Shown in pieces: positions 5,029-12,083 of a stretch of DNA of 64,000 nucleotides. The notes beneath the pieces were generated by a model. The model ran no database searches, was not told where the DNA came from, and saw only the letters and a list, made by a program, of their open reading frames with translations. The DNA is from a virus, in the IMG/VR virus record IMGVR_UViG_3300027816_000051, positions 1 to 64,000 of that record. One strand, 5' to 3'. Position 1 is the first letter of the stretch, and each line of letters starts with the position of its first letter. A program made the translations under genes and the position numbers.

Positions 5029-5099
5029 CACAGGTGGAGAGATTCGAACTCCCAACAACGGTTTTGGAGACCGGTATGATACCCTTTCACTACACCTGT
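5029..5099 (-). tRNA. tRNA-Trp(CCA)
   Basis: Anticodon loop CTCCAAA in a CCGGT/ACCGT stem, acceptor ACAGGTG pairs with CACCTGT, discriminator G. Confidence 0.95.
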
Positions 5100-5107
5100 G
5101 TATTGTG

Positions 5108-5180
5108 TAGTCCCTGTCGGATTCGAACCGACGACCCTCTGCATGTAAGGCAGACGCTCTCCCAACTGAGCTAAGGAACT
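5108..5180 (-). tRNA. tRNA-Val(TAC)
   Basis: Anticodon loop CTTACAT in a TCTGC/GCAGA stem, acceptor AGTTCCT pairs with AGGGACT, T arm GTCGG/CCGAC. Confidence 0.95.
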
Positions 5181-5321
5181 ATGAAAGGAAAGAGGAAGAT
5201 GGTTCAGTGGACATCCTCTTTTACGATTGGCGTTACTTCAGGTGAATATCTGCAAACTCCGAATACATCATCCAATATTCACTCTCGAGATATTGATGTA
5301 TCATTCCCCAATCAACCTTTG
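5181..5321 (-). ncRNA. Candidate structured RNA with hairpin and pseudoknot between tRNA-Val and tRNA-Lys
   Basis: AAAGAGGA (5189-5196) pairs with TCCTCTTT (5214-5221). Two further perfect 8-bp helices interleave: GTGAATAT (5242-5249)/ATATTCAC (5275-5282) and ATACATCA (5263-5270)/TGATGTAT (5294-5301). Because one strand of the second lies inside the first and the other outside it, they form an H-type pseudoknot or two alternative folds. There is no coding potential here. Confidence 0.6.
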
Positions 5322-5395
5322 TGTCCCCGATGCGACTCGAACGCATAACCCCCACATTAAAAGTGTGGTGCTCTAACCAATTGAGCTACGAAGAC
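5322..5395 (-). tRNA. tRNA-Lys(TTT)
   Basis: Anticodon loop CTTTTAA in a CCACA/TGTGG stem, acceptor GTCTTCG pairs with CGGGGAC, discriminator A. Confidence 0.95.
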
Positions 5396-5400
5396 AAATG

Positions 5401-5473
5401 TGGTACCGACAGGAATTGAACCTGTGACACCCAGATTTTCAGTCTGGTGCTCTACCAACTGAGCTACGGTACC
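5401..5473 (-). tRNA. tRNA-Phe(GAA)
   Basis: Anticodon loop CTGAAAA in a CCAGA/TCTGG stem, acceptor GGTACCG pairs with CGGTACC, discriminator A. Confidence 0.95.
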
Positions 5474-5481
5474 ATTTTAAA

Positions 5482-5500
5482 CCAATATGTCAAAGAACAA
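5482..5500 (-). promoter_or_regulatory. boxA-like antitermination element (copy 3)
   Basis: 19 bases identical to 2822-2840, containing TGTTCTTTGACA on the minus strand. It lies between tRNA-Ala and tRNA-Phe, so nearly the whole array is downstream of it. Confidence 0.6.
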
Positions 5501-5505
5501 CTTTG

Positions 5506-5575
5506 TGGACACTGTGGGAATCGAACCCAATCGTTCTGATTGCAAATCAGACGGTCTGCCGTTGACATCAGGCCC
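5506..5575 (-). tRNA. tRNA-Ala(TGC), irregular acceptor stem
   Basis: Anticodon loop TTTGCAA in a perfect TCTGA/TCAGA stem gives TGC. The outer acceptor pairs are G1-C, G2-C, G3-U and C4-G, and the G3-U wobble with discriminator A is the classic alanine identity set. The inner acceptor (C5-U, G7-A) is poor, the D stem has 3 pairs and the T stem 4. It may be a functional odd tRNA or one that is decaying. Confidence 0.75.
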
Positions 5576-5582
5576 ATAAAAC

Positions 5583-5611
5583 AAAAAAACCTCGAGATTT
5601 CTCCCGAGGTT
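5583..5611 (-). terminator. Rho-independent terminator
   Basis: A 7-bp stem AACCTCG/CGAGGTT (5588-5594/5605-5611) is followed on the minus strand by TTTTTTTG. It lies between the small unit promoted at 5759-5789 and tRNA-Ala. Confidence 0.8.
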
Positions 5612-5638
5612 CCTTTATATCGTTTTAAACTAAACAAC

Positions 5639-5728
5639 TTACAAGACACCTCGGGACATGCAAATATCAGCCACCTCCGCCCATTTTGAACAGATTGTAA
5701 ATGACATTGTATGTGTAAAGCGTCTCAT
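5639..5728 (-). CDS. Small ORF (29 aa) in its own transcription unit
   Basis: The minus strand encodes a 29-residue peptide starting MRRFTHTMSF with two Cys. The unit has a -7 box TATCTTTG at 5759-5766 and a terminator at 5583-5611, the same organisation as 2871-3083. The peptide has no recognisable relatives, and the product may be the RNA itself. Confidence 0.35.
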   Translation of the reverse strand: MRRFTHTMSFTICSKWAEVADICMSRGVL

Positions 5729-5758
5729 TGAAGTTTTATTTAATTTTAAAATCTTTTA

Positions 5759-5790
5759 CAAAGATAATAATAAGTATGCTGAAAAACAAG
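5759..5790 (-). promoter_or_regulatory. Bacteroidetes-type promoter before the small unit and tRNA array
   Basis: The minus strand has -7 TATCTTTG (5759-5766) and CTTG (5787-5790), 20 nt upstream, as a partial -33. It is the best candidate for the start of leftward transcription into the array, provided the terminator at 5583 leaks or is overridden. Confidence 0.55.
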
Positions 5791-5843
5791 AAAAGTTTGA
5801 AATTTTTTTAAAAAAATATATATAACAATCTCGATTGCCGAGG

Positions 5844-5851
5844 TATTTATA
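5844..5851 (+). promoter_or_regulatory. Late-type box TATTTATA
   Basis: 36 nt before the start codon at 5888. It would drive the 84-aa membrane protein. Confidence 0.6.
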
Positions 5852-5887
5852 GTAAACCAAATAAATAAACTAAACTAAATTACAACT

Positions 5888-6142
5888 ATGAACTTCAAAA
5901 AATGGATTATTGACCTTTTCAAAGATGAAAGAGGGTCAACTTCAATCAAACCGGTAATCGCCCTTTTAGGTGCATTATTCCTTTGCGGAACCATGATGGC
6001 AAATTCTTTTACACATGGTGACATTAAACCATCAGAAGAATTGGTAAACGCGGTGATGGTCATTACCGCTATTGGAATGGGTGCAGATACTTTAGATAAG
6101 TTCTCACATAAAAAGAAATCAGACGACGAAGTTTCTGAGTAA
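5888..6142 (+). CDS. Small two-TM membrane protein, possible holin
   Basis: 84 aa. The charged N-terminus KKWIIDLFKDERGS is followed by a hydrophobic segment (residues 23-40), a short polar loop, a second hydrophobic segment (about 52-70), and a charged tail KKKSDDEVSE. Size and layout fit the small class II-type holins that let lysis proteins cross the inner membrane, and similar proteins are common in Bacteroidetes phages. No endolysin is visible next to it, so this is a tentative call. It has its own late box and its own terminator (6148-6180), so it is a single-gene unit. Confidence 0.55.
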   Translation: MNFKKWIIDLFKDERGSTSIKPVIALLGALFLCGTMMANSFTHGDIKPSEELVNAVMVITAIGMGADTLDKFSHKKKSDDEVSE

Positions 6143-6147
6143 AAATT

Positions 6148-6180
6148 ATGGGGTTAGATAACCCCATTTTTTCTTTTTTG
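6148..6180 (+). terminator. Rho-independent terminator
   Basis: 8-bp stem ATGGGGTT/AACCCCAT (6148-6155/6160-6167), then a long T-rich run. Confidence 0.85.
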
Positions 6181-6182
6181 TG

Positions 6183-6677
6183 ATGAAGAGACTGCCCATC
6201 ATATTATTATTATTTCTAATATCATTTGGATTTTCGAATCTGAATGCCCAAACTATTGTTGTTGATACGGTAATCAATAACATTAAAATTGGTCCGTTCA
6301 CCGAAAATAAGAATTTGGCTTTCGGTGTTAAAAATATAATTGAAGAAATCATCAATGAACAGGATAGTTTAATTCTGATTACAGATAAAAATAAAGCAGA
6401 CTACAAAATTAAAGTTGAACTCATATTTTTTGACATTGTAACGACTAACTCGGGGGTTAGTATTTTTCACGAAGACAAAACAACCACCGTCATAAGAATG
6501 AAAGGTGTATTGTACAAAGGTGATAAAAAAATTAAACAGGAATTTTCGGAAGGTAAATCAACCGAAATTTCAACCTCAACCATAATGATTGATGAGGGTG
6601 GTAAATTCAATCAACAATCTGCTAGTTCGGCATTAAAGAAAACAACTCAAAACCTAATAAACAAACTAATACTATGA
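6183..6677 (+). CDS. Exported protein of unknown function, first of surface operon
   Basis: 164 aa from ATG at 6183 (a GTG at 6180 is in frame). The signal peptide ends FSNLNAQ, the usual Bacteroidetes form, giving a periplasmic or outer-membrane protein. The mature part has alternating strands and ends with an amphipathic helix (SSALKKTTQNLINKLIL), a layout faintly like CsgG/LpoB-type periplasmic proteins. This is only a resemblance. It overlaps the next gene by 4 nt (ATGA), so the two are co-translated. Confidence 0.7.
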   Translation: MKRLPIILLLFLISFGFSNLNAQTIVVDTVINNIKIGPFTENKNLAFGVKNIIEEIINEQDSLILITDKNKADYKIKVELIFFDIVTTNSGVSIFHEDKTTTVIRMKGVLYKGDKKIKQEFSEGKSTEISTSTIMIDEGGKFNQQSASSALKKTTQNLINKLIL

Positions 6678-8590
6678 AAAAATTATTATTTATCCTAACC
6701 GCGTTAATTTTTACGACGACCGCGTTTTCTCAAACTACGCCACAGATTGGTAATCCTGTTGCGTATAAAACAATCAAAAGGGGTGACACCCTTGATGTTG
6801 TGTTTAAATACACACCAGCATCTTCTGTTGATGTTAGAACTTTCCAAGTTGATTTTCAATATAGAAAACAACTTTTCACTCACGTATCAACAACTGTCGA
6901 CCCAACTGTGAGTACTATGACACCAGCACTTTCGATTAAGTTCTTTAACAACTACAAATACTCAAGCTACAGTTCGGGAACTGGTTTGTACTCATATTCA
7001 ACGGATACAAATTACACTGTGGCAAGAAACTTTTTGGTTTTGTCAAGTGGTTCTCAAATCACCCAAGACACCTTTTTGATTCACAACAAATTTATCATCA
7101 ACGATGTTGAATCGAACTTCGACGCGGACAGTGTTGAAATAAACTGGGCTCGAATGTTCAAATATGACGGTACTACAATAGGTGATAACATTGCAATCTT
7201 AGATGTTCAAGACATGCATCTTGAACTTTTGGGTAACTTGGTTATCAGTGGTGTTGTTGAATTACCGCCAACAATGAAACTAAATGGTAGAAGACCAACA
7301 GTTATATGTACAAAATACAACACAGGTACATTTGTATCATCAGCACTTTGTGACACTGCGGGTTTCTACTCACTTAACAACGTAGATAAAAATACTAAGT
7401 ATAAATTACTTGTAAGATTCCCCGCGGATAGTATGGAAGTTTTCAGAGATTACGCAGTGACAATATCAGACGCGGTAAAAACATATGATGAATATACAGT
7501 AACTGATGTAAACCAAGGATTTGGTCAACAATATTTGAAAAATGGCTTGGCTTATCTAATAGGTGATATGAACCAAAACGGAAAGTTAGATGGTGGTGAC
7601 CCATACTTGATTTATGCAAACGTTAGTGGTATGAAAAAAATTGACACCACAACCATGATTAGAACATTCCACGCTGATGTTTATGATTCATTAGTGTTAG
7701 GTTCAACACAATGGAATGATTGGCCAAATCATTTAACCGCCACCAATTTTATTACTGATAGTGTTGGATTAACTAATAAGACAGTAAACATTAAGTACTT
7801 TATTCAAGGTGATGTTGACAGAACTTACTCATCGAGAGTATGGAACTCATCAGGTGTATTAGTAGCTAAGGCGGTGTTTAAAGGTAAATTAGATGTTGAG
7901 ATACCTAATACCGCATCATCAGGTAATCAACCAATATACGTACCATTTAATGTAAACACTAATGGTGATAATAATTATGGTCTACAGTTTGAAATGAAAT
8001 ATGATAAAAACAAGGTTAAATTTGAAGAAATCATATCTAATTTTAACGGAGGTCCATGGTTACAGTACGTTACACATGACGCAACTGCTGGTACAATTAG
8101 ATTTGGTGGTATGAATAACCAATTTAAAGATGGTTTAATTGGTCAAGCAACACCATTTAAATTAAAATTTTCACCTATTGGAAATAATGATATTGTGAGT
8201 AATATTTACGTTAGACAATTAATGGACGCATCCGATGAAAGAGGTGACCACTTGAATATTGACTTAGTTAGTAGTGTTGCTGTTATTATGTACAAAATGG
8301 CACCACCTATGAATCAAGACATTGATGAAATTACAGCATCAATTCGTCCAAACCCAACTGGTGGTTGGTTTGAATTAGAAGTAAAATTTCCCAACCCAAA
8401 CATGTCAATGAATGTTTCCATCTATGATAATAGAGGTCAACTAATTAAACAAGTTGGTTCTGTTACCACTAACTATATGGAAACAACTGCCTACAAACAA
8501 ATTGATATGAGTTCTGCATCATCAGGTAATTATTATCTGATTTTGAATAATTATAATAAACAATTAACAAGACAATTTATAAAAGTTTAA
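6674..8590 (+). CDS. T9SS-exported protein with dockerin-like repeat and C-terminal sorting domain
   Basis: 638 aa. Signal peptide (residues 1-19, ending TAFSQ). Beta-rich N-terminal domain. A carboxypeptidase-regulatory-like segment (about 205-285). A dockerin-type Ca loop GDMNQNGKLDGGDPYLIY near residue 295. A cohesin-like beta domain (about 395-545). A final 80 residues beginning IRPNPTGGWFELEV and ending RQFIKV, a type A T9SS sorting domain. T9SS is known only in Bacteroidetes, where this domain directs passage across the outer membrane and surface attachment. The phage therefore relies on host T9SS to display this protein. It sits in an operon with other exported proteins. The C-terminal architecture is shared with, but more complete than, 12080-14365. 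Confidence 0.85.
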   Translation: MKKLLFILTALIFTTTAFSQTTPQIGNPVAYKTIKRGDTLDVVFKYTPASSVDVRTFQVDFQYRKQLFTHVSTTVDPTVSTMTPALSIKFFNNYKYSSYSSGTGLYSYSTDTNYTVARNFLVLSSGSQITQDTFLIHNKFIINDVESNFDADSVEINWARMFKYDGTTIGDNIAILDVQDMHLELLGNLVISGVVELPPTMKLNGRRPTVICTKYNTGTFVSSALCDTAGFYSLNNVDKNTKYKLLVRFPADSMEVFRDYAVTISDAVKTYDEYTVTDVNQGFGQQYLKNGLAYLIGDMNQNGKLDGGDPYLIYANVSGMKKIDTTTMIRTFHADVYDSLVLGSTQWNDWPNHLTATNFITDSVGLTNKTVNIKYFIQGDVDRTYSSRVWNSSGVLVAKAVFKGKLDVEIPNTASSGNQPIYVPFNVNTNGDNNYGLQFEMKYDKNKVKFEEIISNFNGGPWLQYVTHDATAGTIRFGGMNNQFKDGLIGQATPFKLKFSPIGNNDIVSNIYVRQLMDASDERGDHLNIDLVSSVAVIMYKMAPPMNQDIDEITASIRPNPTGGWFELEVKFPNPNMSMNVSIYDNRGQLIKQVGSVTTNYMETTAYKQIDMSSASSGNYYLILNNYNKQLTRQFIKV

Positions 8591-8594
8591 AACT

Positions 8595-8933
8595 ATGAGC
8601 GACGAAACAAACGTACCAGAATCTGACGGAACATGGTCAGGCCTTAAGAAAACATTAATCGGAACTATTTCAACCGCAATTTTAGCTGGTGGTACATGGT
8701 TTACTACTACTCTTATGGGTGGTGGTGAAGAAAAAAATGAACCCACACCAACTCAACAATCGGCACCTGTTATTAATTTAAATGTAGATAATTCTTCTAA
8801 GAACACATCATCAAGTGGTGGGGGAAATACTACAATTATAAAAGAAAGAGTGGTTGAAAAACCATCCAAATCAGAACCTTCTAAACCTAAAAAAGAAGGT
8901 GATGAATTTAAAGAAAAAGAACCACAATGGTAA
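8595..8933 (+). CDS. Small single-TM protein with disordered charged tail
   Basis: 112 aa. No signal peptide. A hydrophobic segment covers about residues 19-42 (LIGTISTAILAGGTWFTTTL). The remainder is low-complexity, rich in Ser/Asn then Lys/Glu/Pro. It probably sits in the inner membrane with the tail on one side. It starts 5 nt after the T9SS protein and overlaps the next gene by 7 nt. A spanin- or holin-like role is possible but not supported by any motif. Confidence 0.65.
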   Translation: MSDETNVPESDGTWSGLKKTLIGTISTAILAGGTWFTTTLMGGGEEKNEPTPTQQSAPVINLNVDNSSKNTSSSGGGNTTIIKERVVEKPSKSEPSKPKKEGDEFKEKEPQW

Positions 8934-9475
8934 ATAATCAACCAACCGGATTTAAAGACCTTCTTAATTCAATGATGAAAAGAAGGTGGTTTATTACCGC
9001 GATTGTTTTAGGTGGATTTATGTTTATTATGGCTGGAATATTTGCCGCCATAATTGGTAAAAATGAAATAGGTGGAGAATGGAAAGAACTTCTTCTTTTA
9101 CTTCTTGGTGCTTTCATTGGTTCTTATGGTAAAATCATTGACTATTGGTTCAGTGATACCGATAAAGATAAAATGTTAGTACAAAAAATGGATGAGGAAG
9201 ATGGTACATCTTTGTCAAACACCGCCGATATGAAAACACCAATCAATCAAAGTTTAGATGAATCTACCCCTCAAGTCACTCCTCAAGTCACCCCCCAAGT
9301 TGGTGTGGAAATAGACGAAGATGGTGATGGTGTAATGGATGGTTTAGATTTTGATAATGATGGTATCATAGATGAATATTTTGAACATCGTCAATGTGAG
9401 CACGTTTGGGGCGACCAAGATAATGACGGTGATTTAGAATGTTTGAAATGTGGTAAGATTAAAGACCCTGAGTAA
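8927..9475 (+). CDS. Two-TM protein with Ca-binding repeats and a Cys/His Zn site
   Basis: 182 aa. TM segments at about 20-44 and 54-75. Then a short tandem repeat (TPQV three times), a calcium-binding DxDxDG series (DEDGDGVMDG, DFDNDGIIDE, DQDNDGDLE), and a Cys/His site (CEHVW then CLKC) that probably binds Zn. The combination of an inner-membrane anchor with thrombospondin type 3-like Ca loops is unusual for a phage. It is translationally coupled to its neighbours in the exported block. The function is unknown. Confidence 0.7.
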   Translation: MVNNQPTGFKDLLNSMMKRRWFITAIVLGGFMFIMAGIFAAIIGKNEIGGEWKELLLLLLGAFIGSYGKIIDYWFSDTDKDKMLVQKMDEEDGTSLSNTADMKTPINQSLDESTPQVTPQVTPQVGVEIDEDGDGVMDGLDFDNDGIIDEYFEHRQCEHVWGDQDNDGDLECLKCGKIKDPE

Positions 9476-9476
9476 T

Positions 9477-10235
9477 ATGAAAAATTTCTTATTTAAGAAA
9501 ATTTTATCTCCAATTGTTTTAGTAATACTATGGTTTTTGGCGATGTTACTATTTGCTAATACGGTAAGTGCTCAAGTTGTGGGTAAGACACAAACAGAAC
9601 AATATAAAGCGTCTTTTGAAACAAATGTGTCTATAGATTCTCTTATGGATTATGATGGCCCTCAAATCCCAATACAAATTTTGAAAATTGGTATTAGTGA
9701 TGAGGTGTATGAACAATATCCCGAACTAAAAGAAAAAAAAGTTGGTTTGGGTGTTGCCAATATTACACTTGAATATTTGGAGAATTTAAATAGATTCACA
9801 TTTACCGAAGACAAAACTGAAATCAAAAATCGTATGGTGAAACAATACCAAGCATCTCAAGCCGGTATTAGTTATGACACATTAAATGGTAGAGGTAAGA
9901 TAAGATTGGCACATTATTTTGTGACAATTGAAGTTTATGAATTTTCAGTGAGTGAGGATGAAACCGTAAATCTTAGTAATGGTGTTAAAAATACCGTTGT
10001 AACTAGATTAGGTTTACAGGTTAGATTTACAGACGCAGAAACCGGTCAAATAATCGCCGCAAGTGGTTTAGGTGAAGCGGTAACAGTAAGAGAACTCAGT
10101 CTTTTGAATGATGATAATTTAAGTGAAGTGAAGTTTAATCAATCAACAATAGGTATTAGTACAAAAAAAGCATTAGATATTGCTTGTTCAAGAATTCTAT
10201 TAAGAATGATAAAAAAGGGTGTATTCCCAAAATAA
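9477..10235 (+). CDS. CsgG-like outer-membrane secretion/assembly protein
   Basis: 252 aa from ATG 9477, 1 nt after the previous stop. A longer frame from 9450 exists but the downstream ATG precedes the signal peptide. Long signal peptide ending NTVSAQ (residues 1-33). The mature part follows the CsgG pattern: GVANITLEYLENLNRFTF, then KIRLAHYFVTIEVYEF, then RLGLQVRFTDAETGQIIAAS, then a helix STKKALDIACSRILLRMI. CsgG forms the outer-membrane channel for curli subunits. Here there is no Cys after the signal peptide, so the usual lipid anchor is missing. No clear CsgA/B/E/F genes are adjacent, so the substrate is unknown. It ends the operon (terminator at 10259). Confidence 0.75.
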   Translation: MKNFLFKKILSPIVLVILWFLAMLLFANTVSAQVVGKTQTEQYKASFETNVSIDSLMDYDGPQIPIQILKIGISDEVYEQYPELKEKKVGLGVANITLEYLENLNRFTFTEDKTEIKNRMVKQYQASQAGISYDTLNGRGKIRLAHYFVTIEVYEFSVSEDETVNLSNGVKNTVVTRLGLQVRFTDAETGQIIAASGLGEAVTVRELSLLNDDNLSEVKFNQSTIGISTKKALDIACSRILLRMIKKGVFPK

Positions 10236-10258
10236 CTTCATAATGTTTAAAAGTTAAT

Positions 10259-10283
10259 AAAAGGGGGGTTAAACCCCCTTTTT
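10259..10283 (+). terminator. Rho-independent terminator
   Basis: G-run/C-run stem (10264-10268 with 10274-10278, extended by A-T pairs) followed by T-run. It ends just before the start codon of the next gene. Confidence 0.85.
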
Positions 10284-10292
10284 AATATGGTT

Positions 10293-12083
10293 ATGAATTT
10301 TAAAACGTTAATATTAAGTTTTTTTCTTATTTTCGTATGTAACATATCGAAAGCACAGGTATCAACATATACCTTTATCGACCCTTGTACAAAAGAGGTA
10401 ACTATGTTTAGTGTACCAATACAGGGTGGTAAAACAATGATTATTTTTTTAGATAATGTTGGTTACTTTGATGCTAATGATTTGTCAAATGGTAATTTTT
10501 CAAATTGGGTAAATCAGGTTTACACAAAATACAGACAGACCAATCCCTGTTCACAACAACAAGGTCAGGTAATTCAAAATCAGATAACCGCACAAATAAT
10601 TGGAGGTACGATTCAGTCAGTTGTTAGTTCTATTTTGTCAAGCAGTCAATCACAATCAACAAGTTTAGAAAGTGGTTCGTCAAGTAGTGATGCTGGTGGA
10701 AAAGACAATAAAAATTCTGAAAAAAAGAAAAATAATAATTCATCCCAAACAAATGGAAATAATTCATCTCAATCAAATACAACGAGTACTACTTCAACTC
10801 AAACTGGAGGACAATCCCAAACGAATTCAGGAACTAATAACTCAAATGGAGGAAGTGGTTCAACATCAGGAAATGGGAATACAACGAATGGTGGAGGGAC
10901 ATCAGGTTCAGGTAACACAACTCAAGGTGGAAATTCAACGACTCAACCGTCTGTAGGAACAAACACGTCTACTAACAACAATTCAGGTTCAACCAATAGT
11001 GGTGGTTCTGGTGGTACTAACAATAGTTCGTCTAATAATACGAACACAACAACCGGTAACAATGGAACATCTACAAATACTTCGGGTGGTTCAACAACTA
11101 ATACAAACGGTTCGGCAACCACAAGTGGTAGTGGTGGTAGTAATACCAACAATTCAAATAGTGGAGGTTCTAATACAAACGGTTCTAATGGTAATACCAC
11201 AGGTGGTTCTACAAATGGTAATAGTGGGGGTTCTAATGGTGGTACCACTAGTGGTACAAATACAACAGGTGGAAGCGGTTCAAGTAATACTAATAACACC
11301 AACACAAATAATCAAAAGGGTGAGGAAGTTGGTGCCACAACACAAATGAATAATGATGCACACAATGATAATAATGCGGGTGGAGGTTCTAATAGTGGTG
11401 GTAAAGGTAAATCAGGGGGTAGTGGTAGTGCGAGGTCAAACCCTATAATAGTTTCTTCTGATATTACCTCAGCACAAAACTTGAATAGAACATTTACACC
11501 TATTGTTAATATAGGTACAAGTAAATCGTCAATGACGGGTTTATCAAGTTATGGTGTTACTGGTATGGTATGGTTAAACTTTAAACAGTTTGCTGTTTCG
11601 GCTAAATACACTAAAATACATTACAGTAAATCAAAAAAATTAAAATTCATACATAATTTAAATTTAACGGGTGTATATACTTACGGAAACTACTTGGGTT
11701 TTGTTGGTTATAGTGGGATTTTAAATGGTGGAAAATACGGTGTAACAGGTTTTAATATAAGTGGTGCAGCCACGATAATATCAGAAGAAAAAAGTGGTTA
11801 TTATTCACCATCAATTACCGCTTTTTATACAAGACCAATTAAGGTTAGTAAAAAAATGATAGTTAGTCCTGAATTATATGTTATTTCTACACCATTGGTT
11901 TATTCAACCAAAGACAAAGTATCAATAAGTGATAGATACGTGAGTGGGTTTATTGGGACGGGTATTGATTATCAAATATCAAAAAGATTTAAGTTAAATG
12001 TCAACTATAAAGCAAATATGAGTACAAATCCGGAATTTCCGATTTTGTCATTCTTTTTAATTGGTAGTAAGATAAATTTATGA
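10293..12083 (+). CDS. Outer-membrane beta-barrel protein with giant Ser/Gly/Asn/Thr linker
   Basis: 596 aa from ATG 10293 (ATG 10287 is also possible). Signal peptide ending ISKAQ. A small N-terminal domain with two Cys (residues 22-90). Then about 260 residues of low-complexity S/G/N/T/Q. Then a C-terminal domain of about 215 residues made of alternating amphipathic strands and ending IGSKINL, typical of an outer-membrane barrel. The order is unusual: a soluble head joined by a very long flexible tether to a membrane barrel. It may hold a receptor- or matrix-binding head off the cell surface. Its last 4 nt overlap the lectin gene (ATGA). Confidence 0.75.
   Translation: MNFKTLILSFFLIFVCNISKAQVSTYTFIDPCTKEVTMFSVPIQGGKTMIIFLDNVGYFDANDLSNGNFSNWVNQVYTKYRQTNPCSQQQGQVIQNQITAQIIGGTIQSVVSSILSSSQSQSTSLESGSSSSDAGGKDNKNSEKKKNNNSSQTNGNNSSQSNTTSTTSTQTGGQSQTNSGTNNSNGGSGSTSGNGNTTNGGGTSGSGNTTQGGNSTTQPSVGTNTSTNNNSGSTNSGGSGGTNNSSSNNTNTTTGNNGTSTNTSGGSTTNTNGSATTSGSGGSNTNNSNSGGSNTNGSNGNTTGGSTNGNSGGSNGGTTSGTNTTGGSGSSNTNNTNTNNQKGEEVGATTQMNNDAHNDNNAGGGSNSGGKGKSGGSGSARSNPIIVSSDITSAQNLNRTFTPIVNIGTSKSSMTGLSSYGVTGMVWLNFKQFAVSAKYTKIHYSKSKKLKFIHNLNLTGVYTYGNYLGFVGYSGILNGGKYGVTGFNISGAATIISEEKSGYYSPSITAFYTRPIKVSKKMIVSPELYVISTPLVYSTKDKVSISDRYVSGFIGTGIDYQISKRFKLNVNYKANMSTNPEFPILSFFLIGSKINL

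Noticed and set aside
1-5580. Integration site or prophage attachment in the tRNA genes
   Set aside because: No integrase, no tRNA fragment duplication, and the content is that of a lytic T4-type phage.
5464-5649. 61-aa minus-strand frame over tRNA-Ala
   Set aside because: It overlaps tRNA-Ala, boxA and the terminator, so it is not a gene.
6674-8590. Tail fiber interpretation of the T9SS protein
   Set aside because: A cleavable signal peptide and a T9SS domain argue for export from the host cell rather than virion assembly in the cytosol.
10943-11305. Pro/Val/Leu-rich minus-strand frame
   Set aside because: It is a shadow of the low-complexity Ser/Gly/Asn/Thr linker on the plus strand.
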